A DNA stretch of 27,094 nucleotides from a virus: IMG/VR virus record IMGVR_UViG_3300025138_000278, positions 1 to 27,094 of that record; one strand, given 5' to 3'. A program made the translations under genes and the position numbers. Every line of letters starts with the position of its first letter. The stretch's first letter is position 1. The notes beneath the pieces were generated by a model. That model made no database searches and was not told the DNA's origin. It worked only from the letters and a program-made list of their open reading frames with translations. Positions 8,421-17,928 of this stretch are shown here, in pieces.

Positions 8421-11400
8421 CTATGGATTATATCCTGTATTACTATATACTTGTTGTTGAATCGTACAAACAGGATTTTGACTTGATTGTGCTACTGTCA
8501 TAATCGTAACATTAGCACTTCTGGATGATAATGGAAAAGATCCTAATGCTAAATTTGGATCATTAGCAACCGTAACTTGAATCGATGTAGTTCCTGTTCC
8601 AAAATAAGAACTTAAAGTAACCCACCCAGCACCATCTGCATAATTTACTATTGCAAACCAAGTTGCTGTTTGATCTGCAAATGTTAGTTGTATTATTCCT
8701 GGGGAGTAATTAACTTGTGAAAATCCATTTAAACCAATTCCACAACTTAAAGTAAATGCATTATTAGTATTATTGTTATTTAAAACTAATGGGAAAACAG
8801 GTGAATCGGATACTACAGGAGTTGGTGTTGTTAATGTTGTAAATGCAGGGCCAATTGGTACAGCAGACGCTGTAATTGAACCTGTATACAATTGTAAATC
8901 TTTAGCTCCTAAATTACCTACTAATGAGGATGCACTTAATATCTGAAGTGTACTAGCAGCGGTATTCATAAACCATGGGGATGTACTAGTACCTCCTGAA
9001 TGGATAGAATCAGCATCAAATTCTGTTGATCCTGTATTAAAGTTTCCTAATATATCACTATTAAACCCACTACCTGAGGATACTCTATAAACTGTTCCAT
9101 CAGCATTTCCTTCAAAATAATTTGCTTTATCCCATCCTCTAAAAAATGATTCAGTTGGGAATGTTGGTACTGGAGGAAAATATCCTTGTGCTACTGATTG
9201 AGTAACTCCTATACTAGGTATTACATTTGGATCCTCTCCTGAGGCAGTAGAATAATATGAATAAACTCCACTTGCACTAAAAGATAAATCATAAAATGCA
9301 CTATCATATGAATTAACAGCATCTGATGATGGTGCTTGATTTACAATTATTAATGTAGCGTTTTCTGTACTTGGGTTATTATCATCTTGTACTGATACAT
9401 TTGAAATGAACCATGTTTGAAATCCTTGAATTAAATTACCTAAATAATCAGATGCACCAGTTAAATTAAATGTTACATAGTCTGAATCTGTTATAAATGG
9501 AACAATTGAAACACCGTTTACATCAACATTAGACATTTTCATGTATTTTACTTTGTTTGATGTTGAAGATGTAATTGTTCTAATATCACCTGATTGTATA
9601 TCAACTACTAATGGTTGATCAAGAACTGGTTTTATAAACCCTGCTGTATCTAGTGATAATTGTGTATATGATACTGTATCTCCTCCTACATATCCTGATC
9701 CAGTTGATTCTATATAAACTTCTATTCCAACTAATGGTCCTGCTCCTATAAAACTTTGTGTTATACCTAAAACAAGTCCTGTACCTGTTCCTGATGTAGA
9801 AGTAGGAGTTAAACTAGCTGTTATTGGGGGTGAACCTTGTGAATTAGTTACTGCGGTAGGGTATGTTGAATATGGTTGTTGTGAAATAGTTAATGGTTCC
9901 CCCTCTGCTAACCCTGTAGTTGAACTACCTGAAACATCTGTCCACATCCAAACGTTACCTGCTAAAGGTAAAATATTTGGACTTAAGAAACTATCTTCAG
10001 CAAAATTATCCGCTGTAAACCATTGTATTCTAAAGAAATAATCTATAATAGAATCTTGCCCAAAAAATGCATCACATATTTCATTCATTCCTACTGGTAT
10101 TGGGCTACCAAATTCACCATTATAAAATTCTCTTTGATCAATTCTTTCTACTCTAACTGGAGGTACTTGATTTGATCCTGTTTTATTTTGTTCATATATA
10201 GGTGTTATACCTAAACCTGGTACAAATTTTTCTTCCCATGATTGTTGAAAATCCGGAAATTGTTCCCACAATGCTGATGCTGAAACTTCAGATGCTGTTT
10301 TACCACTATATGGTCTTCCATTTATAGTGAAACATATATCTATTTCATCTAAACTTATAAATGGATTATTTAAACCCTGTGAATTATCTGATACGGTTAA
10401 ATAAAATTCAAACATATTATTATAATCACCATAAGGGGCTATACCATAATCATCAGTACCATAACCATCAAAATATAATGTTTTATCTATTTGATGTGTA
10501 ATACTAAGTGATGCAGAAGAAACTGTAACAAATACTTCTCCTTCTATAGATGCTGTATGTACTAAACTTAAAAAATCAGTATAGTTTTGTCCTGTAGTTC
10601 CTTCAACATTAATACTCATTGTATTATTTGAATTACCTATATTAGTATTAAATACTGTCTCACCTGGAGTGTTTTGTGGTTCTAATAAATCTGTTGATGA
10701 TGTAAAGAAATAACCTAATAAACAAGTTGTTTCACTTGAAGCACTTATAGGTGCTGCATATATACTATTATATGGTTCAAATACACCACCAGTTCCACCT
10801 CTAAATACTTGAATAGAAGATCCACTAATAATTGAATCTTGTGGGTATGAACTACTTGAATTTGGTACTTGATAATCTCTAGCAAATGACTTAACTGAAC
10901 CTGAATAGGTTACATTACCATAAGACATTGATGGTGGAGATTGTACATTTCTTTCTAATAAATTCTGTTTAATTACTACACCTGAACTTAACGTTGTTCT
11001 AGCAGGTGTAAAATCTTCTATCATTTTAAATAATGAATTATCAAAGAATTTAATTAATCTAATAAAATCATTTACATCATAACTGTCAATATATTTATTA
11101 AAATAATCATCTCTTAAAGCATCTAATTGTGGGTAAGATGTTTTAGATTCTGAAATTTGTCTAGGATCACCTATATAATCACCTAAATTAAATGCACCTA
11201 TTTGTGCTATAATATCATCATTAGTTTGATCTGTAGGTGAAAATGCTACTTCTAAATAATTTATACTTGGGCTACTTCCACTTGGATAAGTAGATTGTTG
11301 TATTGATCTGTATGGACTTAAAGTAGAACCTGTTGGTAATACTTCTTGGTCTATTTTTATTTTATCTGTAATTCTATTTTTAATACCTCCTGGTACTTGA

Positions 11401-14045
11401 TTTAAATAGATACTTTCTGTGTTTTGTATAAATGAACCTGATACGTAGAAACTACTATCAAACCCATTAAATGAAGCAGTTGGAACCCAAGATCCTGTTA
11501 CTTTAGGGTGAATGGAAGTTCTACTACCAGTATTTAATTCTGTTCCTAAATCTGCTCTAAATACTAAAGTATCTGGAGATGAATTTATTGTATTACCTTG
11601 TGTTGAATATGGATTTACTACATAATCATAAAATAAGCTTTCACTTAATGGCACATCCCAATATCTTACTTCTTGTAAAGCACCCGTTAATGGTAAGTAA
11701 GTAACTGTATCTACTACTAAACCACTAGCACTTGGAATTTGCATTTCTGTAGCTGATCTCCAATATTGAGTAACAGCACCTACTGAATCAGAACCAGAGA
11801 ATCCAATTTGATCTCCTATTCTGTTTGCAGCAAATAATGAACCCGTATTTAATTGATCATAATCAATTGTTGCCATTGCTGACCACCAACCACCATCAAA
11901 GAATGGTAAAGTTATACTTGCAGTAACATCTGAACTATTGTTTCCATCAGGGTAAAATCTTAAAGTACCATAAGCATTGCTTTGAGATGGTACTGATCCT
12001 GAATATGAACCACTATCCATTCCTGAACCTGTGTATTCTAGAGTTACATAAAATTTGTTTTGATCACCTACTAAAATATTATAGTATGCTGAAGATGTTG
12101 GTACACCTGGTGTTTTAAATCTCCATTGTATTGATTTAGGAGTTTTTTCTGTAGCCGAGTATTCAGGCCATGATATATTTGTTAAGAATGAAGATGTAAT
12201 TTGAGAATTTTCTCCATCTAATTCTAAAGCATAATTAAATACATTTTGTGTATAATCCCAATCTTGGAAATTATCTCTATCTTTACCTCCAAATTCGTTT
12301 ATTCTTAATATAGTATCAGGAACTCCATATGAAGTAATTAATGCTCTTAATCCTGATAATGTACCTTTTGTTTTAAGTAAATATGGCACATTATGGTAAA
12401 TTCGTTTATATAATGACTTATTAACATTGTCTAATGGTACTATGTCATCCGATGCTGATATTTCAGTATTCACGTATTCAAACCCAGAAGGCGTTGGGAA
12501 ACTGCCTGTCATATCTGGAAAAGGGAATGAACTACCAGATGGTGTTAATCCTAAAAATGCTGTATATAAATCGTTACTATTAAAATTATTTGAATATAAT
12601 TTAATACCAAAATCTCTAATAGCATCTGCTACTAAATCTTTAGAAATACCAAAGTCTAACCTATTATCTGCATCAAATCTTGTTGTTATATTTTTAACAT
12701 ATTGCCAACTATTATCATATTGTTGAGCAACCATATCAACAAATAACATATATTTTTGATTATCAGAATCGTCTCTTAAATATTCAGGTATAGACCAATA
12801 AAGATAATTTTGGTTATCCTGATCATAATTGGAAGCTGTTAATGCTAGTCCACCATATTCAACATTATCGGGATCTGCACTACCTAACCATTCTACAACT
12901 GCAGTACTTGATGTTGGGGCTAAAATATAAGGGGGTTCTGTATTTGTTTTTGGGTAGGAATATTCTGATCCACTATTGTAGTATAAGAAATATTCGTAAC
13001 CATCAAAATTCTCTATAATACCATCTATACTAGTAGTTAACCCTGCTTTACTAGAACTGTAAGTTGCACTATTTTGTGGTAAATTTACTATTTCATTACT
13101 TGAAGATTGAATTAAACCTACTTTATAATAAAAGTTTTCTAATCTAGTTAATGCAGAAGAAAAATATATAAAGTCATTATATTTAGTATAATCGACACTT
13201 ATATCAATTTCTTTTCTTTTTAATATATTTCGAAGTTGTGCTGTAGAACTAGTTATTTCACTATTTAATAAAGTATCAAAACTAACTTCTTCACTTGCTT
13301 CTCCGGTTTGTTGTGTTACTTGTATACTATAATTTGGCCCACTTATATATTGAAAATCCTCTGGTTCAAATACTATAGGTGGAAATGTTACTCTATAAGC
13401 CTGTGATATAGATATTTCTTCTACCACCCATAACTCAGTTTTTAATTCAATATTTACAGGGAGTGGTTCATATAATTTTATTAATACAGAAGGGTCTGCA
13501 CCTGATAAGTCTAATTGTAAGTTATTTGATATACATTGAACATCATTTCCAAAATTAAGATAAAAATCAACAAAATAACTTTGAGTTGCTCTATAATCAA
13601 TAAACTCCTTACTTGAACTTATTACTGTATTTGCATCAATAACACTACTTTTTAACCTAACTTCGGTTCTATCAGTACTAATTTGATCAATATAATACCA
13701 TTCTCTTCTAGGACCAGAGTTTAATCTTTTTCTATAAAAATTATATGTTGAAAAAAATATACCTTGATCATAACCTAAATTTAATAAATCATCCTTAGGA
13801 TAAAGAGTTACATCTCCATTATAAACACTGTAGTTGCTATTGATATTAATCTCAACGTCATCATTAGGAATAAGCATATTTTGATTTCTATCATATGCAT
13901 AATATTCTATATAATCTGTTGAGGATGTAAAAGCCGTATCATAAAAACTCCCAGACAATAAATTTTTGTCTTTTTGGTCATAATTTTGATATTCAAAGTT
14001 TACTGGGGAAACTTGTAAAATTTCTACGTTATCTTGTTCTTCCAT
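8421..14045 (-). CDS. Giant baseplate/fibre structural protein with gpI-like, LamG-like and BACON-like regions (1874 aa)
   Basis: Largest protein in the window and clearly multidomain. Residues 545-590 contain YLLKTKGTLSGLRALI followed by SYGVPDTILRINEFGG. This resembles the KGT...AL...G motif of the P2 gpI tail protein family, and the gene follows gp25 and gp6 as gpI follows W and J in P2. Residues about 605-860 look like a concanavalin/LamG-type lectin domain (ALELDGENSQITSSF, then GALQEVRYWDVPLSES). A tyrosine-glycine stretch is at 1193-1206. Residues about 1418-1470 carry a GTGTG...GSGYVGGD module also found in the 495-aa protein. Residues about 1775-1865 resemble a BACON domain, with tryptophans in TATWFAIV and GAGWVTLSS, alternating SIQVTV strands, SRSANVTI and a terminal TIQQQ. 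There is no membrane helix. It is probably a gp7/gpI-type wedge protein extended by carbohydrate-binding domains. The structural role is secure; the domain names are by eye. Confidence 0.75.
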   Translation of the reverse strand: MEEQDNVEILQVSPVNFEYQNYDQKDKNLLSGSFYDTAFTSSTDYIEYYAYDRNQNMLIPNDDVEININSNYSVYNGDVTLYPKDDLLNLGYDQGIFFSTYNFYRKRLNSGPRREWYYIDQISTDRTEVRLKSSVIDANTVISSSKEFIDYRATQSYFVDFYLNFGNDVQCISNNLQLDLSGADPSVLIKLYEPLPVNIELKTELWVVEEISISQAYRVTFPPIVFEPEDFQYISGPNYSIQVTQQTGEASEEVSFDTLLNSEITSSTAQLRNILKRKEIDISVDYTKYNDFIYFSSALTRLENFYYKVGLIQSSSNEIVNLPQNSATYSSSKAGLTTSIDGIIENFDGYEYFLYYNSGSEYSYPKTNTEPPYILAPTSSTAVVEWLGSADPDNVEYGGLALTASNYDQDNQNYLYWSIPEYLRDDSDNQKYMLFVDMVAQQYDNSWQYVKNITTRFDADNRLDFGISKDLVADAIRDFGIKLYSNNFNSNDLYTAFLGLTPSGSSFPFPDMTGSFPTPSGFEYVNTEISASDDIVPLDNVNKSLYKRIYHNVPYLLKTKGTLSGLRALITSYGVPDTILRINEFGGKDRDNFQDWDYTQNVFNYALELDGENSQITSSFLTNISWPEYSATEKTPKSIQWRFKTPGVPTSSAYYNILVGDQNKFYVTLEYTGSGMDSGSYSGSVPSQSNAYGTLRFYPDGNNSSDVTASITLPFFDGGWWSAMATIDYDQLNTGSLFAANRIGDQIGFSGSDSVGAVTQYWRSATEMQIPSASGLVVDTVTYLPLTGALQEVRYWDVPLSESLFYDYVVNPYSTQGNTINSSPDTLVFRADLGTELNTGSRTSIHPKVTGSWVPTASFNGFDSSFYVSGSFIQNTESIYLNQVPGGIKNRITDKIKIDQEVLPTGSTLSPYRSIQQSTYPSGSSPSINYLEVAFSPTDQTNDDIIAQIGAFNLGDYIGDPRQISESKTSYPQLDALRDDYFNKYIDSYDVNDFIRLIKFFDNSLFKMIEDFTPARTTLSSGVVIKQNLLERNVQSPPSMSYGNVTYSGSVKSFARDYQVPNSSSSYPQDSIISGSSIQVFRGGTGGVFEPYNSIYAAPISASSETTCLLGYFFTSSTDLLEPQNTPGETVFNTNIGNSNNTMSINVEGTTGQNYTDFLSLVHTASIEGEVFVTVSSASLSITHQIDKTLYFDGYGTDDYGIAPYGDYNNMFEFYLTVSDNSQGLNNPFISLDEIDICFTINGRPYSGKTASEVSASALWEQFPDFQQSWEEKFVPGLGITPIYEQNKTGSNQVPPVRVERIDQREFYNGEFGSPIPVGMNEICDAFFGQDSIIDYFFRIQWFTADNFAEDSFLSPNILPLAGNVWMWTDVSGSSTTGLAEGEPLTISQQPYSTYPTAVTNSQGSPPITASLTPTSTSGTGTGLVLGITQSFIGAGPLVGIEVYIESTGSGYVGGDTVSYTQLSLDTAGFIKPVLDQPLVVDIQSGDIRTITSSTSNKVKYMKMSNVDVNGVSIVPFITDSDYVTFNLTGASDYLGNLIQGFQTWFISNVSVQDDNNPSTENATLIIVNQAPSSDAVNSYDSAFYDLSFSASGVYSYYSTASGEDPNVIPSIGVTQSVAQGYFPPVPTFPTESFFRGWDKANYFEGNADGTVYRVSSGSGFNSDILGNFNTGSTEFDADSIHSGGTSTSPWFMNTAASTLQILSASSLVGNLGAKDLQLYTGSITASAVPIGPAFTTLTTPTPVVSDSPVFPLVLNNNNTNNAFTLSCGIGLNGFSQVNYSPGIIQLTFADQTATWFAIVNYADGAGWVTLSSYFGTGTTSIQVTVANDPNLALGSFPLSSRSANVTIMTVAQSSQNPVCTIQQQVYSNTGYNP

Positions 14046-14048
14046 ATA

Positions 14049-14591
14049 TTAATATCCTCCACCTGAACTACCTCCACCTCCAGATGTACTGCTTGAGTTA
14101 CCTGATGTATTTGAAGTTCCTGTTGTATTTGTTGTATTTGCTTCTGTTGGGCTTGTAGGTACATTACCTAAATTTTTCATTATTTTAGAAAATTCATCAT
14201 TATCTGCTAATGCCTCATTATTTATTGAATTTACATCTATACCAAGCTTCTCACCTGTAAGTGCTTCTGCTGTTGCTACTTGTGCCTCAAGAAGTTGTCT
14301 TCTTAAATCTGTAATTTCTGCTCTTAATGCTGTTATTTCATCTTGATTAGCATCAAAATCTATATATTCAGCACTTGTTTCAATTAAGTATTGATGTGAG
14401 TTAATATCCCCATAAGAAGGTATTTCATAAAATAAACTGTTATATAAATCAAAAAACTCGTTTGTAGTAGGAGTAGTGTCTATCTGTTCATTAATAGATA
14501 TAGTCCCTAATTCATTAAATTTTGTATCAATGATTCTTGGGTAGTTTATATCTGAGTAGACTTCTTTTTTTAAATCTATTTTTGTTTGCAT
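14049..14591 (-). CDS. Coiled-coil structural protein with Ser/Thr/Gly-rich tail (180 aa)
   Basis: I do not recognise the family. The N-terminal 75 residues are mixed alpha/beta (MQTKIDLKKEVYSDINYPRI). Residues about 83-112 form a likely coiled coil with heptad-like spacing (DEITALRAEITDLRRQLLEA). The last 35 or so residues are low-complexity Thr/Asn/Ser/Gly, ending in GGGGSSGGGY. The shape suggests a small oligomeric connector or chaperone-like protein with a flexible tail, produced between two large structural proteins. It starts 5 nt after the 495-aa gene's stop and ends 3 nt before the 1874-aa gene, so co-translation is likely. The GGAGG near 14050-14060 on the sense strand comes from the terminal Gly-Gly-Tyr codons, so I do not count it as evidence for a ribosome binding site. 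Confidence 0.65.
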   Translation of the reverse strand: MQTKIDLKKEVYSDINYPRIIDTKFNELGTISINEQIDTTPTTNEFFDLYNSLFYEIPSYGDINSHQYLIETSAEYIDFDANQDEITALRAEITDLRRQLLEAQVATAEALTGEKLGIDVNSINNEALADNDEFSKIMKNLGNVPTSPTEANTTNTTGTSNTSGNSSSTSGGGGSSGGGY

Positions 14592-14596
14592 AATTT

Positions 14597-16084
14597 TTAC
14601 CCGTTTACTACTTTAAAATAATAATTTTCATCCATTACTATAGTTTGTCCATCAATTTCTGTTTGGATTAGTATATTATAATACCTTTCTGGTTCCAAAC
14701 CATTCATATAAACAGTAAAATAACTTGATGTAGGATCACAGCTTATTTGTGTGAATTCTTTATCAAAATCAATTACAAATTCGTTTGTATCTAAATCTTT
14801 TATAGCATAATAAGATGCAGAAGGCAAAGCAAAATTGGTTGTGTATAGTGATGATGTCTGGAATGTACGAACTGGAAATTCAGGACGCACGTTTAATCTA
14901 AAGTCATTTATACTTTCACTGTAAAATACTCCAGCATTATTATCTAAAGCAACATATAAATCGGGTGTTGCAATAACATTAAGTTGTTGAATATCAAAGG
15001 TTGATATTGTAACTACTGAATCTGTTCCACCTGATGTAATTCCAGGTAAAGCATCTATTTGAGCAGTACTCCATGTTAATTGATCTCCTGCTTTGTAACC
15101 ACTTCCTATATCTTTAACGAATACATTTATCATATTTGGCTCATTAAATGTAGCTCCAAATGTAGCTCCAGTACCTGTTCCACTATTAACAGTAGGTGTA
15201 GGTAATGATTGAGTAAATGAACATGATATGTTTGTTACTAATGCTGTAGAGTAATTTGAACCTGTTAATGTTCTTTGTAATTTAAAATCTCCACTACTAG
15301 TTGAATATGTAAAATCTCTCCATTTAATTTCTAATTCTGGAGGGTATATTGTATTTGTATCTACGGAATAGTAACTTAATTGAGGTGATACAGCACTTGA
15401 AGTAACAAATTCTTGAGCATCAGCCCATTTTAATAAAAATCCGTTATTAGCTATATCAATTTGTCCTGCATTTATATCTTTAGAAGATGAATACCATACT
15501 TTTACTATATCAGTAACATTCATTTCTAGATCCTTAGTACTACGTAAATTATATGATTGAGATACGCCCATATTAGCGTTATTAACGTTAGTATATGTAC
15601 CAGAACCTGTATACCATACACCTCCACCAGCATTATTACTTCCTGAATATGATCCCGTAGTTAACGGAACAAATCCAGCTGTAGGCCATTGATATGAACC
15701 TGAATAATCTGAGTATTCCCAACTTATTCCATTAGTTCCTTGTTTATTATCTAAATATTGTCCTGTTCCATTATTCCATGATCCTGAAAGTGGCCATGCT
15801 TCAACGTATGAATTTATAATTACATTACTTGCTTTAGCAACATTAAGTTTTAAACTACTTGACCAGTTATTAAATTCTGATCCTGTTACTTTTGCTATTG
15901 TATCAATAACATTTTCAACTTCACTTTGATCAAATTGAACCACTGATCTAGCTACTTGTGCTACAGGGTTAAATTCTGTGACGAAATTAGCTATATCCAA
16001 TATAGGATCAAGTCCAGTATTCATAGAGCGATAAGCACTATAAATCGAGGCATCTTGAGAAGGAAATAATTTATATATTGCCAT
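14597..16084 (-). CDS. Virion structural protein, DNRLRE-like N-terminus and GSGY module (495 aa)
   Basis: The N-terminal 250 residues resemble a DNRLRE/carbohydrate-binding-type beta-sandwich: KLFPSQDASIYSAYRS, an ARSVVQFD strand, LKLNVAKA, then VEAWPLSGSWNNGTGQ and a DIVKVWYSS strand. This is a pattern match only. Residues about 295-350 contain a GTGTGATFGATF...DIGSGYKAGDQLTW module that recurs in the 1874-aa protein. The C-terminal 130 residues look like further beta domains ending in ENYYFKVVNG. There is no signal peptide. It starts 2 nt after the gp6 gene, in the same transcription unit. A wedge-associated or fibre role is inferred, possibly filling a slot between the gpJ- and gpI-like proteins. 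The hypothetical-structural call is strong; the DNRLRE label is moderate. Confidence 0.7.
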   Translation of the reverse strand: MAIYKLFPSQDASIYSAYRSMNTGLDPILDIANFVTEFNPVAQVARSVVQFDQSEVENVIDTIAKVTGSEFNNWSSSLKLNVAKASNVIINSYVEAWPLSGSWNNGTGQYLDNKQGTNGISWEYSDYSGSYQWPTAGFVPLTTGSYSGSNNAGGGVWYTGSGTYTNVNNANMGVSQSYNLRSTKDLEMNVTDIVKVWYSSSKDINAGQIDIANNGFLLKWADAQEFVTSSAVSPQLSYYSVDTNTIYPPELEIKWRDFTYSTSSGDFKLQRTLTGSNYSTALVTNISCSFTQSLPTPTVNSGTGTGATFGATFNEPNMINVFVKDIGSGYKAGDQLTWSTAQIDALPGITSGGTDSVVTISTFDIQQLNVIATPDLYVALDNNAGVFYSESINDFRLNVRPEFPVRTFQTSSLYTTNFALPSASYYAIKDLDTNEFVIDFDKEFTQISCDPTSSYFTVYMNGLEPERYYNILIQTEIDGQTIVMDENYYFKVVNG

Positions 16085-16086
16085 AA

Positions 16087-17928
16087 TTATAAGTTTACAA
16101 CACGTCCTTTTATGTCAGTGTTTGGATATCTAATTTCAAAAATACTTGGGTCTAATGATGGGAATATTGTTCCATTTTGATTAGCACCCTTCATATCGTA
16201 AGCCCATTGAGAATATCCTTTTGTTGTTCCTGTTTTATTATTTATAAAAACATTTTTTACTGTTTGTACCCCATCTAATTGATCTAATAATACAAATAAA
16301 TCTGGGATTATAATAGGTTGTGATATTTGCCACCTATTTGTATCAAAATAAGTTTGTAAAGATCTAATACATACTTCTAATACTTGATTACTATTAAAAT
16401 TTGGGTAAGTAATGATTTCAAAATCTACACTAAAGTTTATTACAAAAGCATCTTTAATACTTATTGTATCCCCTATCATTCTATATTGTTCTATATATTT
16501 TTTTAGATTATTTTTTATAGTATCTGATGCTACTGTTAGTTTATTATTAGCATCTTCTGTTAATACATAAAGATCTAATGTTGTATTTGCTTCATCTGCT
16601 TTTGGTTTTTGAGTATGTGCCTTAGATACTTTACCATATCTAGATGGCATACTAAGTGCTCTTACTAAATAATCATCTGCAGTAACATTTCTTAATTGAG
16701 TAGTAAAATTGGAAATTGAATTTTGTCTAATTTCTTCTACAGTATCTCCATCTTTTCCTCCTGATGCTCCAAAGGGGTTGTTTGATGCTAATGAATCAAA
16801 AACATATTGTGCTGTATTTGAATTAAGTCCTCCTTGTATAAATTTAATACCTCCAGTATTTAAATTAGTTGTAGTATTAGCTAAAACATTAGATTGTACC
16901 CCACCTCCAGTATAATATCTTACTGTAAGTGTAGTATTAGTTGGTGAAACTCCATAAGTATTTGTAAATATAAAATTTGTTGGAGAATATGCTGCTGTTA
17001 ACTTATTTTGTTCAAAAGGTAATCCTAAACCTACATTAAATGGGTTTGGAATAACTTCTTCAGTTGTATCCGCTGGGTTACCTGCTCCAAATTGTAATTG
17101 TAGAGTTGTTGAATTTAAAAATCTTGTAGCAAATCTATTTTGTACTTGTTTTGTTTGTAATAAAAATGGAGCGTCAGTATCTAAAGAAGTATTAGGATCA
17201 TTTACATTAGTATTTCTTAAACTATCATATATTAATTCTTGACCTAAATAATCTACTTCGTACCATATATTCCCATTACTATCTACAACATCTAATATAC
17301 CTGCTATGTTACTATCAGTAATATTAAATGTAAGGAATTCTTGTGGATCACCAACTGAAAATGTTGTAGTAGCAATAGTTCCTGAGTATGTTTTTCTTGT
17401 TTTTTTCAATAAATAATAAGAAGGTATACCTAGGGAAAGTGCTGCTACCGTTTCAAAAGTTTGATCTAATGAACTTGATATAGAAAAATCTATAGGGTCT
17501 TGGGTTGTAAAATTAACTATACTTCCTCCTGTTGTAGATACCTGTGTATTAGCAGGGAGGTATAAAGCATAATCATAATCGGGTACATATTCTGAACCTG
17601 ATAATTTTGCTGGTACTTGTTGATAAAAATCAATATCAACTTCCGCTAGACCTGTAGTTTTAGGTTTGTAACCATACATATATGCCATATCATATAAGTT
17701 ATCGGGTTGTCTAGCGTATTGTAAGAAATTTTCTTGGATTTGATTATCCATATAAAAAGATAAAACATCTCCAATATATGCTGCTTGTTCAATAAACATC
17801 ATACCTACAGAAGAATTAGTAAAATCTGTGTAAGTAGATGGAAAATACGTTTGAGAATAATTTATTAGTTGGTTTCTAAACTCACCAAAATCTTTATTTA
17901 TATAATTTATGTTTCTTCTTACTGCCAT
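16087..17928 (-). CDS. Baseplate wedge protein, gp6/gpJ family (613 aa)
   Basis: Baseplate wedge component that in T4-type phages dimerises to tie wedges into the baseplate ring. The N-terminus is characteristic: INYINKDFGEFRNQLINYSQ, then FTNSSVGMMFIEQAAYIGDV and LQYARQPDNLYDMAYMYGYK. The conserved core lies at about residues 385-445, with GGKDGDTVEEIRQNSISNF and TADDYLVRALSMPSRYGKVS, the usual gp6/gpJ signature. The C-terminus carries INFSVDFEIITYPNFNSN and a late beta segment. At 613 aa it is close to the length of T4 gp6. Its ATG overlaps the gp25 stop by one base (TAATG), and gp25-gp6 adjacency is a hallmark of contractile-tail baseplate operons. I am confident of the family; equivalence to T4 gp6 in detail is inferred. 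Confidence 0.9.
   Translation of the reverse strand: MAVRRNINYINKDFGEFRNQLINYSQTYFPSTYTDFTNSSVGMMFIEQAAYIGDVLSFYMDNQIQENFLQYARQPDNLYDMAYMYGYKPKTTGLAEVDIDFYQQVPAKLSGSEYVPDYDYALYLPANTQVSTTGGSIVNFTTQDPIDFSISSSLDQTFETVAALSLGIPSYYLLKKTRKTYSGTIATTTFSVGDPQEFLTFNITDSNIAGILDVVDSNGNIWYEVDYLGQELIYDSLRNTNVNDPNTSLDTDAPFLLQTKQVQNRFATRFLNSTTLQLQFGAGNPADTTEEVIPNPFNVGLGLPFEQNKLTAAYSPTNFIFTNTYGVSPTNTTLTVRYYTGGGVQSNVLANTTTNLNTGGIKFIQGGLNSNTAQYVFDSLASNNPFGASGGKDGDTVEEIRQNSISNFTTQLRNVTADDYLVRALSMPSRYGKVSKAHTQKPKADEANTTLDLYVLTEDANNKLTVASDTIKNNLKKYIEQYRMIGDTISIKDAFVINFSVDFEIITYPNFNSNQVLEVCIRSLQTYFDTNRWQISQPIIIPDLFVLLDQLDGVQTVKNVFINNKTGTTKGYSQWAYDMKGANQNGTIFPSLDPSIFEIRYPNTDIKGRVVNL

Noticed and set aside
12427-12726. 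Plus-strand open frame of 99 codons inside the 1874-aa gene
   Set aside because: It lies entirely antisense to a well-supported coding region. The same applies to plus-strand frames at 4532-4720, 6677-7203, 16709-16915, 19135-19398 and 21038-21349.
14046-14062. GGAGG before the 1874-aa gene start as a Shine-Dalgarno site
   Set aside because: These bases are the Gly-Gly-Tyr codons at the end of the 180-aa gene, about 10 nt from the ATG. Other genes here do not use such a site, so it is probably coincidental.
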